Shown one piece after another: positions 1 to 9,080 of a stretch of DNA of 47,509 bases; position 1 is the first letter of the stretch; each line of letters opens with the position of its first letter. The stretch spans positions 207,327 through 254,835 of the forward strand of contig NW_019774591.1 in NCBI RefSeq assembly GCF_001039355.2, written 5' to 3'. The notes under the pieces are model-generated. The model searched no databases, was not told where the DNA came from, and saw only the letters and a program-made list of their open reading frames with translations. Made by a program: the position numbers and the translations under genes. This DNA is from Lingula anatina (taxonomy: Eukaryota; Brachiopoda; Lingulata; Lingulida; Lingulidae).

Positions 1-458
1 AGACTGCTGTAGGTGATGTCCATGGGGAGGTGGGTCACCATGATGTCACTGAAATCATGGGAAATATATATATTAATGCTAGTTAATTTTAATATTATTT
101 GATGGTATGGAACTTTCTAATGACTAAGTATTTCAATTCCAAACAGAATTGATTCAAATCCAGGAATCAAACAAATCCATCTTATAATATGTAGCAATAC
201 AGATCCATTAAATATAATCAGACTAATACTAGTATAGTACATAATCACATCTATCCACTAGAATAATAAGAATATTGGATCCCACGGCAAGAATTGGTTT
301 AAACAGTGAAAAAAACCAAATTTAGCTTTAACTTAACCTTGGTGATAATTTTCTAATAAAAGCTGAGAGTCACTCAGAAACTTTCTTTTGAAATAAATAA
401 TATGATCTTACCCACTATAAACTGCCTTGAGGCGGATGTGATTGTCCGTCTCTGCCAT
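1..458 (-). CDS. PRKCI: Atypical protein kinase C (iota/zeta type), 5' end, exons 1-2, partial
   Basis: Two coding exons on the minus strand. Exon 1 (458 to 412) starts with ATG and reads MAETDNHIRLKAVYSG. It ends in phase 2 at a GTAAGA donor. Exon 2 begins at 48 after a TTTCAG acceptor, completes the glycine codon and reads DIMVTHLPMDITYSSL to the window edge. The joined RLKAVYSGDIMVTH closely resembles the start of the PB1 domain of PKC iota and zeta (V-R-x-K-A-x-Y-x-G-D-I-x-I-T). In aPKC this domain pairs with Par6 or p62 and helps target the kinase to the apical cortex. The C1 and kinase domains lie outside the window. No AGC-kinase motif is visible, so assignment rests on about 32 residues and the matching phase. 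The iota versus zeta symbol is nominal, since most invertebrates have one aPKC. Upstream non-coding exons may exist. Confidence 0.8.
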
Positions 459-764
459 GACTGGAGTGGGCATTGAGAATGATGGTTGGTCTAGAATATA
501 TTATTTTAACATTAGGTAAGAGACACTGGCTTCCAAAGTGAAATGATAGTTTAGAATTGACACACTTATTGTTCTACATGTACTTTTATGTGTTAAAGTG
601 TGGGTGCATGTGTGTGGATTGGATTCTTCACTGATACACACCTTTACAAGTACTAGTAAGGTACAAACAAATCATAGGCACATACATCTTACTACCATGA
701 ATGTTATAAAAATGAATAGCAACAAAGTTAAAGATATAAATAAGCATCATCATCAGCCAGAGTA

Positions 765-775
<11 letters not shown>

Positions 776-813
<38 letters not shown>
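776..813. repeat. GT/GA compound microsatellite
   Basis: An uninterrupted GT run passes directly into an AG run. Confidence 0.95.
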
Positions 814-2824
814 ATAAAATCACAATGAGGTGATTAAATCACTACATGCAGGTAAGTTTGAACAGCTTAAATACTTTCTATTCTACCCGCTTTATTTTGG
901 ACACACCCTTACTCGCTCAAATAATAATTTTAAATAGTTATTTTACATTTCAAAATTTTATTCCGCTACAAATCCCTACCTCTCTTATAAAATAAACTCA
1001 CCTGTTGAGCACGGCATATTATAACTAATGTAAAATGTTGAAATTCTTCACACCCTAACGTTATGAGTCAAATTGTAATAGTTCCAAGGTAAGTCGGCTG
1101 AATCACGACAAAATAATTGTCCCAAATACCTCGCATTCCTTCGTGCAAATCGAGCTGTTTCTTACCTTAAATAAAACGTTGAATGCACAAGCTGGTGTTT
1201 TACAACAACTTGTTAATATTTTCTTATCCCTGAGTTTTGAAATTGGTCCGCAAACTGAATATTTAGACCAATATTCAGAATTTATCTTGATATGTAGCGG
1301 AAACTCTACAAATTGTCCACCATATTGAAACTGTCACGGTCATGTGACAAGACAAGCCGCAACCGGGTGTGAGTCAATTTGTTCTGTAATGCGATTGTAG
1401 GTTTCATCTTGCGCCTCAGTTCTCAAACGACAGGTGTGCTGTCTTAACTAATTTTATGAATAGTAACACAAATGTAATCAGCATTTCTTCCAAAATAAAA
1501 TAAAACACAAAAACGTTAGATATGATATTGATCAAGTTACTTGAATGCAGTAGTTGAGCTGTTATTGGTTGTGCACAACGAGCACAATGTTATGTTCAGT
1601 GCAGTTTCAGCCCTTGAGAGTACCCCCGGTATATCGAGTGTAAGCTAGACAAAATTGATAGGTTTTACGAGTGCATCCGAACCTTCATGCCCAATTTTGA
1701 GGAAATCAGACCTTTTTTCTTTTTAAAGAAATATATTCAAAATATTAAAATAGCGGTGTATTGGTTTGGTAAATGGGAAAGTTTAATTATTGACCCCAGG
1801 AAAAACCATTATGCTTCGGTTTTATGCCCATCCCCTCTAAAACAAAACTGAAAGTAAATAAATAAATGAATAAATAAAATAGCCTGATTCTAAAGTTTAG
1901 CTGCTATATTAATCAAACGTCAAATTTTCAAATAAAAAAAAAACAACTTTACTATAATTTTCATATTTATCGGAACTCTGGTCTGTATGTCTTTGTATTG
2001 GGCATTTCAGTTTTTAACTGGTTTGCAGGAATGTTTGATTACTAAATTTATGGATGTGATTAATTAATTACTGGTAAGTTTGTCTGTTTTTTTTTTTTTT
2101 TTAGTACTTAATTGAGAATATATGGAACATAAAGGTCATTATACCTAAGCCTTACCAGTTGTGTTTTTAAGTGCTCCCTTAGAATAAAGAGTATACACAC
2201 AAATATGAGTGCCTGCAGCTGGTCTTTTGTTTACCCACATTCATATTTATATAGTTTTTTACATAACAGGTCCTACAAAGAATTAACAAAGTCGACCACT
2301 GTTCATATATACTTTTAATATCTTAGCAATATGTACAGTGTATGAAAAACATTCTAAAGTCAATATTTCACTAGAAATAAATACCTATAGTATATACAAC
2401 ATGTAGGTATGTAGGACCAAGGTAAATGAAATTATTTTCAACAAGCTGAAGTCAGGCATTTTCATTACACTGCATTCTTTTGTTAATCACTTGTTTTACA
2501 TAAACAATCTGTTTGTTACATTGACATATCCCCAGTTAAGGCTTAAGTAAGACAGATTTTCCTTCAGAACATGCAGGTGGGAAAAGAACTACAAAAACAT
2601 GGGATACAGGTGGTCTCTTTTCACTCATCATCAGCAAATGTTGTACTCCAACTACATGTTTGTTATGCACGTAAATGTTATAAGATGCAAGAGCACTTGT
2701 TTCTTCCTTGAGATAGTTGTTTTGATGCCACGAATATATATAAGCATGTAATGTAAAATATCCCCTTCCATGCTTAACTGTCTCAGATCTGAAAAAAAAG
2801 TTTTTTTAGTTAGATTTATAAGGG

Positions 2825-2826
<2 letters not shown>

Positions 2827-2872
<46 letters not shown>
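2827..2872. repeat. AT dinucleotide microsatellite
   Basis: A run of AT repeats followed by ATTT-rich low-complexity sequence to about 2900. Confidence 0.95.
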
Positions 2873-2876
<4 letters not shown>

Positions 2877-3429
2877 TTATTTTTTTATTTATTTTTTTTT
2901 AGCCAGTTCATCAAAAACTTAACAATTGCAAATTAAGCTGCAATATATACTGAAAATACTGGGTATTCAATTAAGTTCACACTGGTATCTATATAAAATA
3001 TATTTGGTATACCAATAACATAAATACAATAAATACAGTACTTCTAAGCCATATATGTACTAAGCCCACGGAAATCATTAGTATCAGTTTGATAGAGTAC
3101 CTTTGTGATGCTGTCATTAGAAAGGGCAGCTACTTGCTGGCAGATGGGAGACGTACTGCTCCTTTAAAGACCTGACCCTCTATTAGCTCTGCAGTACTTA
3201 TAGTATGTGTTCTTGGACCATATAAAGTGATAGAAAAGATGAAAAACAATCTCTGAAAAAGAAGCACCTGGCCCTCCTACTCTTAAAATCATTCAAATAC
3301 AAAAAAGGAGTTAAAAGTAACTGGAAAATATTACTATGACACACACAAAGTTCAACACATAAAAAAAAGAATGTCATGCCTGCTCCAGTTAAAATGAAAA
3401 ACTACACATACATATGTCAATCTCCGCCT

Positions 3430-3752
3430 CTTCATGTATTTCCCCTAGGTCCATTATAAAAGAAAGGAAGAAAACAGAAACAGCCCCCCATGCACACACA
3501 CACACACTTAAAAAACTTCATCTGCCTGCTCCAGTTACACCCATCACAAATACTTGATTGCACTTTTGTTGTATACCAGCCAGTATATGCCTCTGGTTCA
3601 TGTCTGTAAAAGAAAAAAAAATAGATGGCCTCCTCCTCTCCCCTTATAGCCATCCCTGTGCAGACCAGCACACAATTAAGTGAGCTGGTCTTAACCTCAC
3701 CACCAGGTCTTACCCATCAAATGCCCTCCCCAGAGGCTCACATGGGACCTAT
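3430..3752 (-). other. Possible further 3' exons of the unrecognised gene to the right
   Basis: Three exon-like stretches read on the minus strand. One starts at 3752 after a TTATTTTCAG acceptor and reads RSHVSLWGGHLM before a GTAAGACC donor. One starts near 3606 after TCTTTTACAG and reads MNQRHILAGIQQKCNQVFVM before a GTGTAA donor. One near 3449 follows an AG and can reach a stop. Their phases can be made to agree (phase 1 in and out), but no homology supports them and the 3606 exon is open in a second frame. They are recorded as candidates only. Confidence 0.2.
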
Positions 3753-4059
3753 CTGAAAATAAAAAAAAGGCGTACAATTAAAAAAAAGTGACAAATGTTC
3801 CAATCCCTAATTTGTTATTTTAACTTTCTTATTTTTTTACTTATTTTCAACAACCCTTTATTATATTTGGAGTTGTTACTTTTATAAAAAAAATATATAT
3901 GTTTATTTATATCAATTTTTCCCATTTTATTAAAAAATTTACTAAAAAATTCTTTTTTCACAAACTCGGGACTTTTGAACATTATTGTAAAAAAAGGGGG
4001 AATTGTACTTTAAAAATTAAAAAAAAAGAAAAGGATATAAATAAAAGAAAAAAAGGCGG

Positions 4060-4150
4060 TCCCCGCTAGCGCCAACAGCCGAAAGTAAAGAACCGCCGTA
4101 GACGTTTTCTAACCAGCGACTCCTACGAGCTGGACGCTTGTCTTCTCCTC
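4060..4150 (-). CDS. Candidate exon D of the unrecognised minus-strand gene
   Basis: Starts after a CTATTTTCAG acceptor whose first bases (GAGGAG) allow two acceptors three bases apart in the same frame. Joined in phase 1 to the exon ending at 4504 it reads GEDKRPARRSRWLENVYGG and stays open to about 4017. No good donor is visible, so its 3' end is unknown. It may be terminal, or the donor may be non-standard. The arginine-rich start (KRPARRSRW) is the only notable feature. Confidence 0.4.
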
Positions 4151-4503
4151 CTGAAAATAGAGAATAAAAGAATAATGTAAATATACAGCAATAAAAATTA
4201 TACAAGAAAAGGGAAAGAAACTTTCTAAAAATATTTTCAATTTTTTTTTTTCACGAATGGCTACCATGATTGTAAAAAAAGGGAGGGGGTACTGAACTGT
4301 TAAAAGAAAAAAAGCAGTATAGAGTGGGAGAGACATAGGCCGCATTCACAACAGTAAACTATAACCAGTACGCAGATCAAATATGGCCAACCCACTTGAA
4401 TGCTTGTGTAACCATGCGGGGAATTAATTCAGTGCCTATTAAGAAATTAGATGGCAAGCTTTTAAGCGGGTCACCATATTTGATCAGCTGACTAGAAACT
4501 CAC

Positions 4504-5711
4504 CAGCCTCTGGCTCTTCCACGGCATTTGGCCCCGCCTCAACAGTGATATCTTCTGGCACCAGAATTGGTGACAGACTCTGCACCTTATAGTAAAAGAA
4601 AAAAACAATAGCATGGAAAGTTGTTACAGGTATATTTTTTTTTTATTCAATGTGAACATTTTTATGAGCATGCAATTTCTGAGCATTCCACCAATGCATA
4701 TAGAAAAAAGGAAAGTCCGAGATGTATAACATTAAATATATTTTAAAACTTTGTTCTTTACCGTGTCATTTGAAGTCTTAGACTCCATGGTGCAGTTAGA
4801 GACTGAAAGCAAAAACACCAGAAGTGTAAATCTTGAAAACTATTTCTTCAACTACCACGACCAAAAATTATTACATGTACAAACAGAGTACCATATACAA
4901 GAAGGGCTAAGTGAAATACCAGACAATTACATATCAACCAATTCAAACCAAACATAATTTACAGACTACCTGTATATTTTTTTAAATATTCAAACTTTTA
5001 GGGCGCATTCAGATGCAAACATTGTACAAGTTGGGTCTGTCCAACTTTGGAAGGGGGGGGATTCTTTGGACAGTGTAATCAGTGGAATCAGCTTAATCAG
5101 AACATAGTTAATTAAGCCCCCTTTACACTGGACGGCGTCCTTTCTGCGTCCAGCAGTACGGTCCCATTTGAGAGTTAAAAAATTATAATACTTTACGTAC
5201 CGACAACTGGCCGATCATTGAGCATTCATTTTGATACAAAATCAATGCTCGTGCCTCCTTATTAAGACCGCAGCGATGCCAAATTTCATGGTCGCAGAAA
5301 GGACGCCGTCCAGTGTAGAGGGGGTATTACTCTCTAGCTGCGCCAGGTGGTTTGTCAAACAATTAAGCTGTTTCTATGGATTGTACTTTTAGCGAGAATC
5401 TCCCAAAGAGTTGGAACAACCCAGCTAGTAAAATGCGTGAATCTNATGCCCGCCAAAATTCCAGGGGGGCCATTGCCCCCCCTGGGGACGCCCATGCTGT
5501 TCATCATCATTATGACTATCATTCATACTAAAGAAAATACACATGAAAGAACAACAATAAACAATAACCGACCTGCAGGAGTAATGGACTCCTGCTCCAT
5601 CTCGAGGCGGGCCCAGTGACATAAAACTTTGCCTTCACCGGCAAAGTTTTGGAAGGTTGGGGCCATTCTATTCAGAAATGGTCCCCCTTCGAAGACCTCC
5701 CACTTTACAAC
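4504..5711 (-). CDS. Unrecognised multi-exon gene, three supported exons (A, B, C)
   Basis: Three minus-strand exons have consensus splice sites and matching phases. Exon A (5711 to 5573, 139 nt) follows TTCCATTCAAG, reads VVKWEVFEGGPFLNRMAPTF at its start and ESITPA at its end, and leaves in phase 1. Exon B (4802 to 4762, 41 nt) follows TTGCTTTCAG, reads SNCTMESKTSNDT after the split codon, and ends in phase 0 at GTAAAG. Exon C (4585 to 4504, 82 nt) follows ACTATAAG, reads VQSLSPILVPEDITVEAGPN then AVEEPEA, and ends in phase 1 at GTGAGT. Exon C is acidic and proline-containing, as in a disordered linker. I know no family with these motifs. Upstream the frame continues in phase 0 into the palindrome-disrupted exon at 6092. 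Downstream it continues into candidate exon D. That it is a gene rests on three consecutive phase-compatible exons. Confidence 0.6.
5117..5324. mobile_element. MITE with 32-bp terminal inverted repeats (family B)
   Basis: Left terminus 5117-5148 begins CCCCCTTTACACTGGACGGC. The right terminus 5293-5324 is its reverse complement with one mismatch in 32. The interior has no coding capacity, so this is a non-autonomous DNA transposon of about 208 bp. It sits in the intron between exons A and B of the unrecognised gene. The superfamily cannot be set because the target duplication is unclear. Confidence 0.85.
5624..5655. repeat. Short hairpin inside exon A
   Basis: AAAACTTTGCC and GGCAAAGTTTT form a perfect 11-bp inverted repeat around a six-base loop, within the coding part of exon A. 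It could be chance or a trace of a small inverted duplication. Confidence 0.7.
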
Positions 5712-5730
5712 CTTGAATGGAATAAAACAA

Positions 5731-5770
5731 ATAGTGCATGCTTGATAAAAATAGTGCATGCTTGATAAAG
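5731..5770. repeat. Tandem duplication of a 20-bp unit
   Basis: ATAGTGCATGCTTGATAAAA is followed directly by a second copy differing only at the last base. It lies just upstream (on the minus strand) of the acceptor of exon A. Confidence 0.9.
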
Positions 5771-5949
5771 TTAACAAAATCATTTATAAATCCTTCACAT
5801 TAGTCCTAATTAAGGGATGTATAATATATTTAAATAAATTACAAGAAACTATAAAATTAATGTACGCAAAAAAAAGAAAGAAAGAGAAGTGAAAGATAAA
5901 TATATACCCATCCTAGACTTTTGAAGATTCTTTTGTCTATAGCTATTTA

Positions 5950-6061
5950 TATAAGTTTGATCTTACCATCCAATATTTCATCTGCTTGCAGTCAGATTTC
6001 ATATGAATATGAAATCTGACTGCAAGCAGATGAAATATTGGATGGTAAGATCAAACTTATA
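5950..6061. repeat. Perfect 112-bp palindrome (55-bp arms, 2-base centre)
   Basis: Positions 5950-6004 are the exact reverse complement of 6007-6061, with GA at 6005-6006 unpaired. Each arm carries the sequence TGAAATATTGGATG followed by GTAAGA, so a splice donor appears once on each strand. The arms extend into the exon discussed in the next entry. Confidence 0.95.
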
Positions 6062-6092
6062 GAATCTCCCAAATCATATTCATATGAAATCT
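5967..6092 (-). pseudogene. Exon P of the unrecognised gene, disrupted by an inverted insertion
   Basis: On the minus strand an acceptor (TTTTGACTTTCAG) ends at 6093. The sequence after it, AGATTTCATATGAATATG, resembles the region around the palindrome centre. The donor GTAAGA follows 5967. If the intervening inverted copy and the short spacer at about 6062-6072 are ignored, the ends give a short frame with MKSDCKQMKYWM that enters exon A in phase 0. Read as given, that frame meets a stop inside the insertion. Alternative acceptors in the palindrome (for example before 5980-5990) could still give a short exon. A weak candidate exon further upstream (6413 to 6377, before GTAAGA) could precede it. 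That the exon is disrupted is an inference; the inverted copy itself is plain. Confidence 0.45.
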
Positions 6093-6413
6093 CTGAAAGT
6101 CAAAAGATAGTACAAACAATCCAGACATTTTCAGAGCCTATAAATAATAATAAAAGGCCAGATATATATAAAATATAACTATTCTGTAAATGCATGTGTC
6201 GGTTTGCCTACACTTAAACGTTTATTCTTTTTCTTTACTGAGACCCACTTGCTTACTTAATTATAATGAAAGGTACAACATAACATAAAAATCAATAGCA
6301 TTAAACCTTATGATTCATTATTTCCTAAAGTTAGTGGTATTGAGAATAATTTCTAAGAGCTCAAAAAAATTCTTACCGATTGATAGCAATAGAGCAAACG
6401 AGTGCGACGTTTC

Positions 6414-8018
6414 CTAGGAGACAATCACCCCTATTAACCAATCAGAAAAAAATTAAGATTCGGTATGAAGTGAGAACCAATCAAAACAGATTTAACAACT
6501 CATCTGATCTTGAGACCTCGAAAAGCAAAAATAAAAAATTGAACGGATATCAACAAGAATCTTTAATATCTAAAGATCTACCGGTAGATCTAAAAAAAAA
6601 GTAGTAAAAAAGTCTTCTTCACACAATAAGCATATCAGAAACCTTTAATAATCAGCCACCTATCAGTAGGCTTCAACTGTAATGCAATGGACTGCGTGCT
6701 ACTCTGAGTGGTGTATAGGCCTATGCTCAAACAGCTCACGAACTGACATTCATGAACCATTTAAACATATGGAAAAAATTGAAAAAGAAACGACAAAAAG
6801 GTGAATGTCTGCCATTTAAGTTGTATTTTAAGAAAAAAGGGGGGTGGTTGGAATTGTCGACTTACAAAGAGGTGATGCATGATTCCCTTTTGTGAAAAAA
6901 AAAACGCACTTTTGAGCAGTGTTATGATTGAAATAAATGTTATGTCTACAAATTTAATGGATTTCGGCATCGTCAAAAAAGATAACCATTTGTGTTTACA
7001 AGCGATGCCTAACTTAAACATCGGCACATTTCCCTATCATTCCGCATCATTCCGCATCATTCCCATTTTTTTCTCCCTCCTAAAAAGCATGATATAGGCA
7101 ACAAATTGCTTGCTTTATAATAATAATAATGAGTTTCAAATCTCAAAAAAAAAAAAAAAAAAAAATTCAAATGTTGTCACAAATGTAGCTTTATAGGCTA
7201 TTGTTAAAAATCCACATAAAAGTCAGCATTATGTGTAAAATTGTTCGTGTTCACAGTTATAATTACGTATAATTGTTAAATTAAATATAAATATATTAAA
7301 GATCCAAAGATAATGTTTCTCTTTAATTTCTACCCGACGTAAAATAAAACATATTGTATTGTATTCCGCATCCCCTTAAAGAAATTATTTTTCGCTATCA
7401 AGAAGACAAAACAGGAGTTCGTAGGCCTACGTGCCCGCCCTCAACCCCCGTTTCCCATTGCATGCAAGATAAATCAGCCAACGCCAAAGTGAATTTTCTT
7501 TGGAAAAAATTCTCCTATTCACGAATCATTGTTCGACCCTTCTTTGCACTTGTATTTTAAATAAAATTAAATTAAAATGTTTTTAATCAACTATTTGCAA
7601 TTGGTTGTAAATGACTGCATGGCCAGTTTTTATTCCATTTCGGCTATGTCTTTCTGTACATTTTAGAGATAACAACCGAAGTCATTTACTTTTATTTGAG
7701 GTTTTGAGATTTGAAATTGGAAAGATTGGTATAGCTTTTAAGGATGCGTAGAGATACAAAATATGAATTCGGGATATTTCGAATGCGTACAGTACACATG
7801 TACTTGAAATTTTAAATGGGGACACCTTCTATTATTAATATTATTATTATCATTACTGGACAACATTTTCACCAAATGCATAAACCAGTACATGTACATA
7901 TGCATTCGACTCAACATCAGACTGATTGACCGTTATGCTATCACTTCTATCACTACAAGTAGGCCTACTACTAAAATTACAATGTGCAATGGACGCTCAC
8001 GGGGCGGACATATTGCCA
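6414..8018. other. Non-coding interval between the unrecognised gene and the FkbM gene
   Basis: No supported gene. It contains A-runs near 7146-7165, AT-rich sequence, and two copies of the palindromic decamer GTAGGCCTAC (7421 and 7959). Its right part should hold the 3' untranslated region of the FkbM gene, which runs leftward; AATAAA on the minus strand occurs near 7691. Open frames of up to 123 codons overlapping the FkbM 3' end are antisense shadows. Confidence 0.5.
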
Positions 8019-9080
8019 TTAGCTTCTATCAGAAGGCTGATGTTTTGTGCAGTAGTGCATATAACCTTCGTGAGACAATATGCTGTCATCTACATTTTTG
8101 TTTACATATAAAACGTCTAATGCTGAGAGTTTTAGAGGAATCCTGGGAAACACTGTGCATTCCTGGAAACCCCACCGTTCAAGTATTTCGCTTATTTCCC
8201 CAAATTTCTGTTCCGTTCTTTTGGCATCCTTACTTCCAAACCCGTGGATGTCATGGACCTTAAAATCCACCAAGATCATGTTGATTGTAAACTTTTCAAA
8301 TGGGAAAGTTCGTAAAACTTCCAGCTCTGAATTTTCGATATCAAGTACCAAAAGATCTATGTGTCCTATGCCCACACTTTGAAGTATGGTGTCCAAACGA
8401 AAACAAAATATTTCATAAGACTTCACCACGGTTGCGCGTAATTCTTGGCGAGCTTCCGGGGTATTAAACAGATTCCCAACCAAACCACCATACATTCCAG
8501 CAGCCAAATATGTCATTCTTCTTGACTCCGAGTCTAAACAGGCACTCAGTTTGAAGGACTCGGGTCGGTTCTTAACAAGTTCAACAAAAGCGACAGGGTT
8601 AGGTTCTATTAAAAGCCCTGTCCAATTCCGTTTTCGCGCCAAATACATGGTGTCAGAATAGGTCAACCCATCCCATTCGCCAGCCGAAACAAAAACCCCG
8701 TTTCGTTTCTCGTTCAAAATGCTATCAATGGCGGACGACTGCCCAAACTGAGATGTGTCCTTCACATTTTGACCTTTTGAAATGTCCTTGACCTCTTTCT
8801 CCGGCCACTCTGATACCATCGTCTGAGGAGCAAAAATCAAACTGTCCTTGATGAATCTCGTGACGTCGGGGCTGTGGTCAGTTCCCCCAAGTTCGGTATG
8901 AATGACCAGTGATGACCAGTCTATCACAACACCAGGTTTCGGAACATTGGCTGGAGGTTCTGGAGTGGCTTCCTTGCAGGAAAATAATGTAGAATGGAGG
9001 TTTACGAGGGACCATAGAATGAGGAGAATGGCACCTGCTTGTATAATGACTTTCCGTATTTTCATGGGGACGACTGCCAT
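8019..9080 (-). CDS. FkbM-type methyltransferase, Star-like, type II membrane protein
   Basis: Single uninterrupted coding exon of 353 residues. I start at the ATG at 9080 (MAVVPMKIRK) because a good acceptor (CTGTATTTCAG) lies 15 bases upstream; the open frame continues further but then has no obvious role. Residues about 10-32 are one hydrophobic segment after basic residues, a signal anchor. A linker leads to the methyltransferase core: GVFVSAGEWDGLTYSDT at about 128 is the SAM-binding motif I region, RNWTGLLIEPNP is the following strand with its acidic ligand, and LLVLDIENSELEVL at about 243 matches the FkbM motif I-D-x-E-G-x-E. This pattern fits the metazoan Star-related members, which act in the secretory pathway; Drosophila Star escorts EGF-receptor ligands. 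The usual glycine after D-x-E is asparagine here, so catalytic activity is uncertain. A 5' non-coding exon is likely. Confidence 0.85.
   Translation of the reverse strand: MAVVPMKIRKVIIQAGAILLILWSLVNLHSTLFSCKEATPEPPANVPKPGVVIDWSSLVIHTELGGTDHSPDVTRFIKDSLIFAPQTMVSEWPEKEVKDISKGQNVKDTSQFGQSSAIDSILNEKRNGVFVSAGEWDGLTYSDTMYLARKRNWTGLLIEPNPVAFVELVKNRPESFKLSACLDSESRRMTYLAAGMYGGLVGNLFNTPEARQELRATVVKSYEIFCFRLDTILQSVGIGHIDLLVLDIENSELEVLRTFPFEKFTINMILVDFKVHDIHGFGSKDAKRTEQKFGEISEILERWGFQECTVFPRIPLKLSALDVLYVNKNVDDSILSHEGYMHYCTKHQPSDRS

Larger units (their letters stand above)
459..4059. other. 5' flank of the aPKC gene and AT-rich non-coding DNA
   Basis: No convincing coding region. The stretch holds a GT/GA microsatellite, an AT microsatellite, homopolymer runs and short pyrimidine tracts. 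The aPKC promoter or a 5' untranslated exon should lie here or further right, but no core promoter can be named with confidence. Short open frames here look like chance. Confidence 0.5.

Noticed and set aside
5445-5445. Ambiguous base N and the adjoining frames at 5347-5622
   Set aside because: A single uncalled base in intron-like sequence; the frames overlapping it have no support.
7892-8382. Plus-strand frames of 123, 61 and 100 codons
   Set aside because: The frames run antisense into or overlap the 3' part of the FkbM gene, whose minus-strand frame has clear family motifs.
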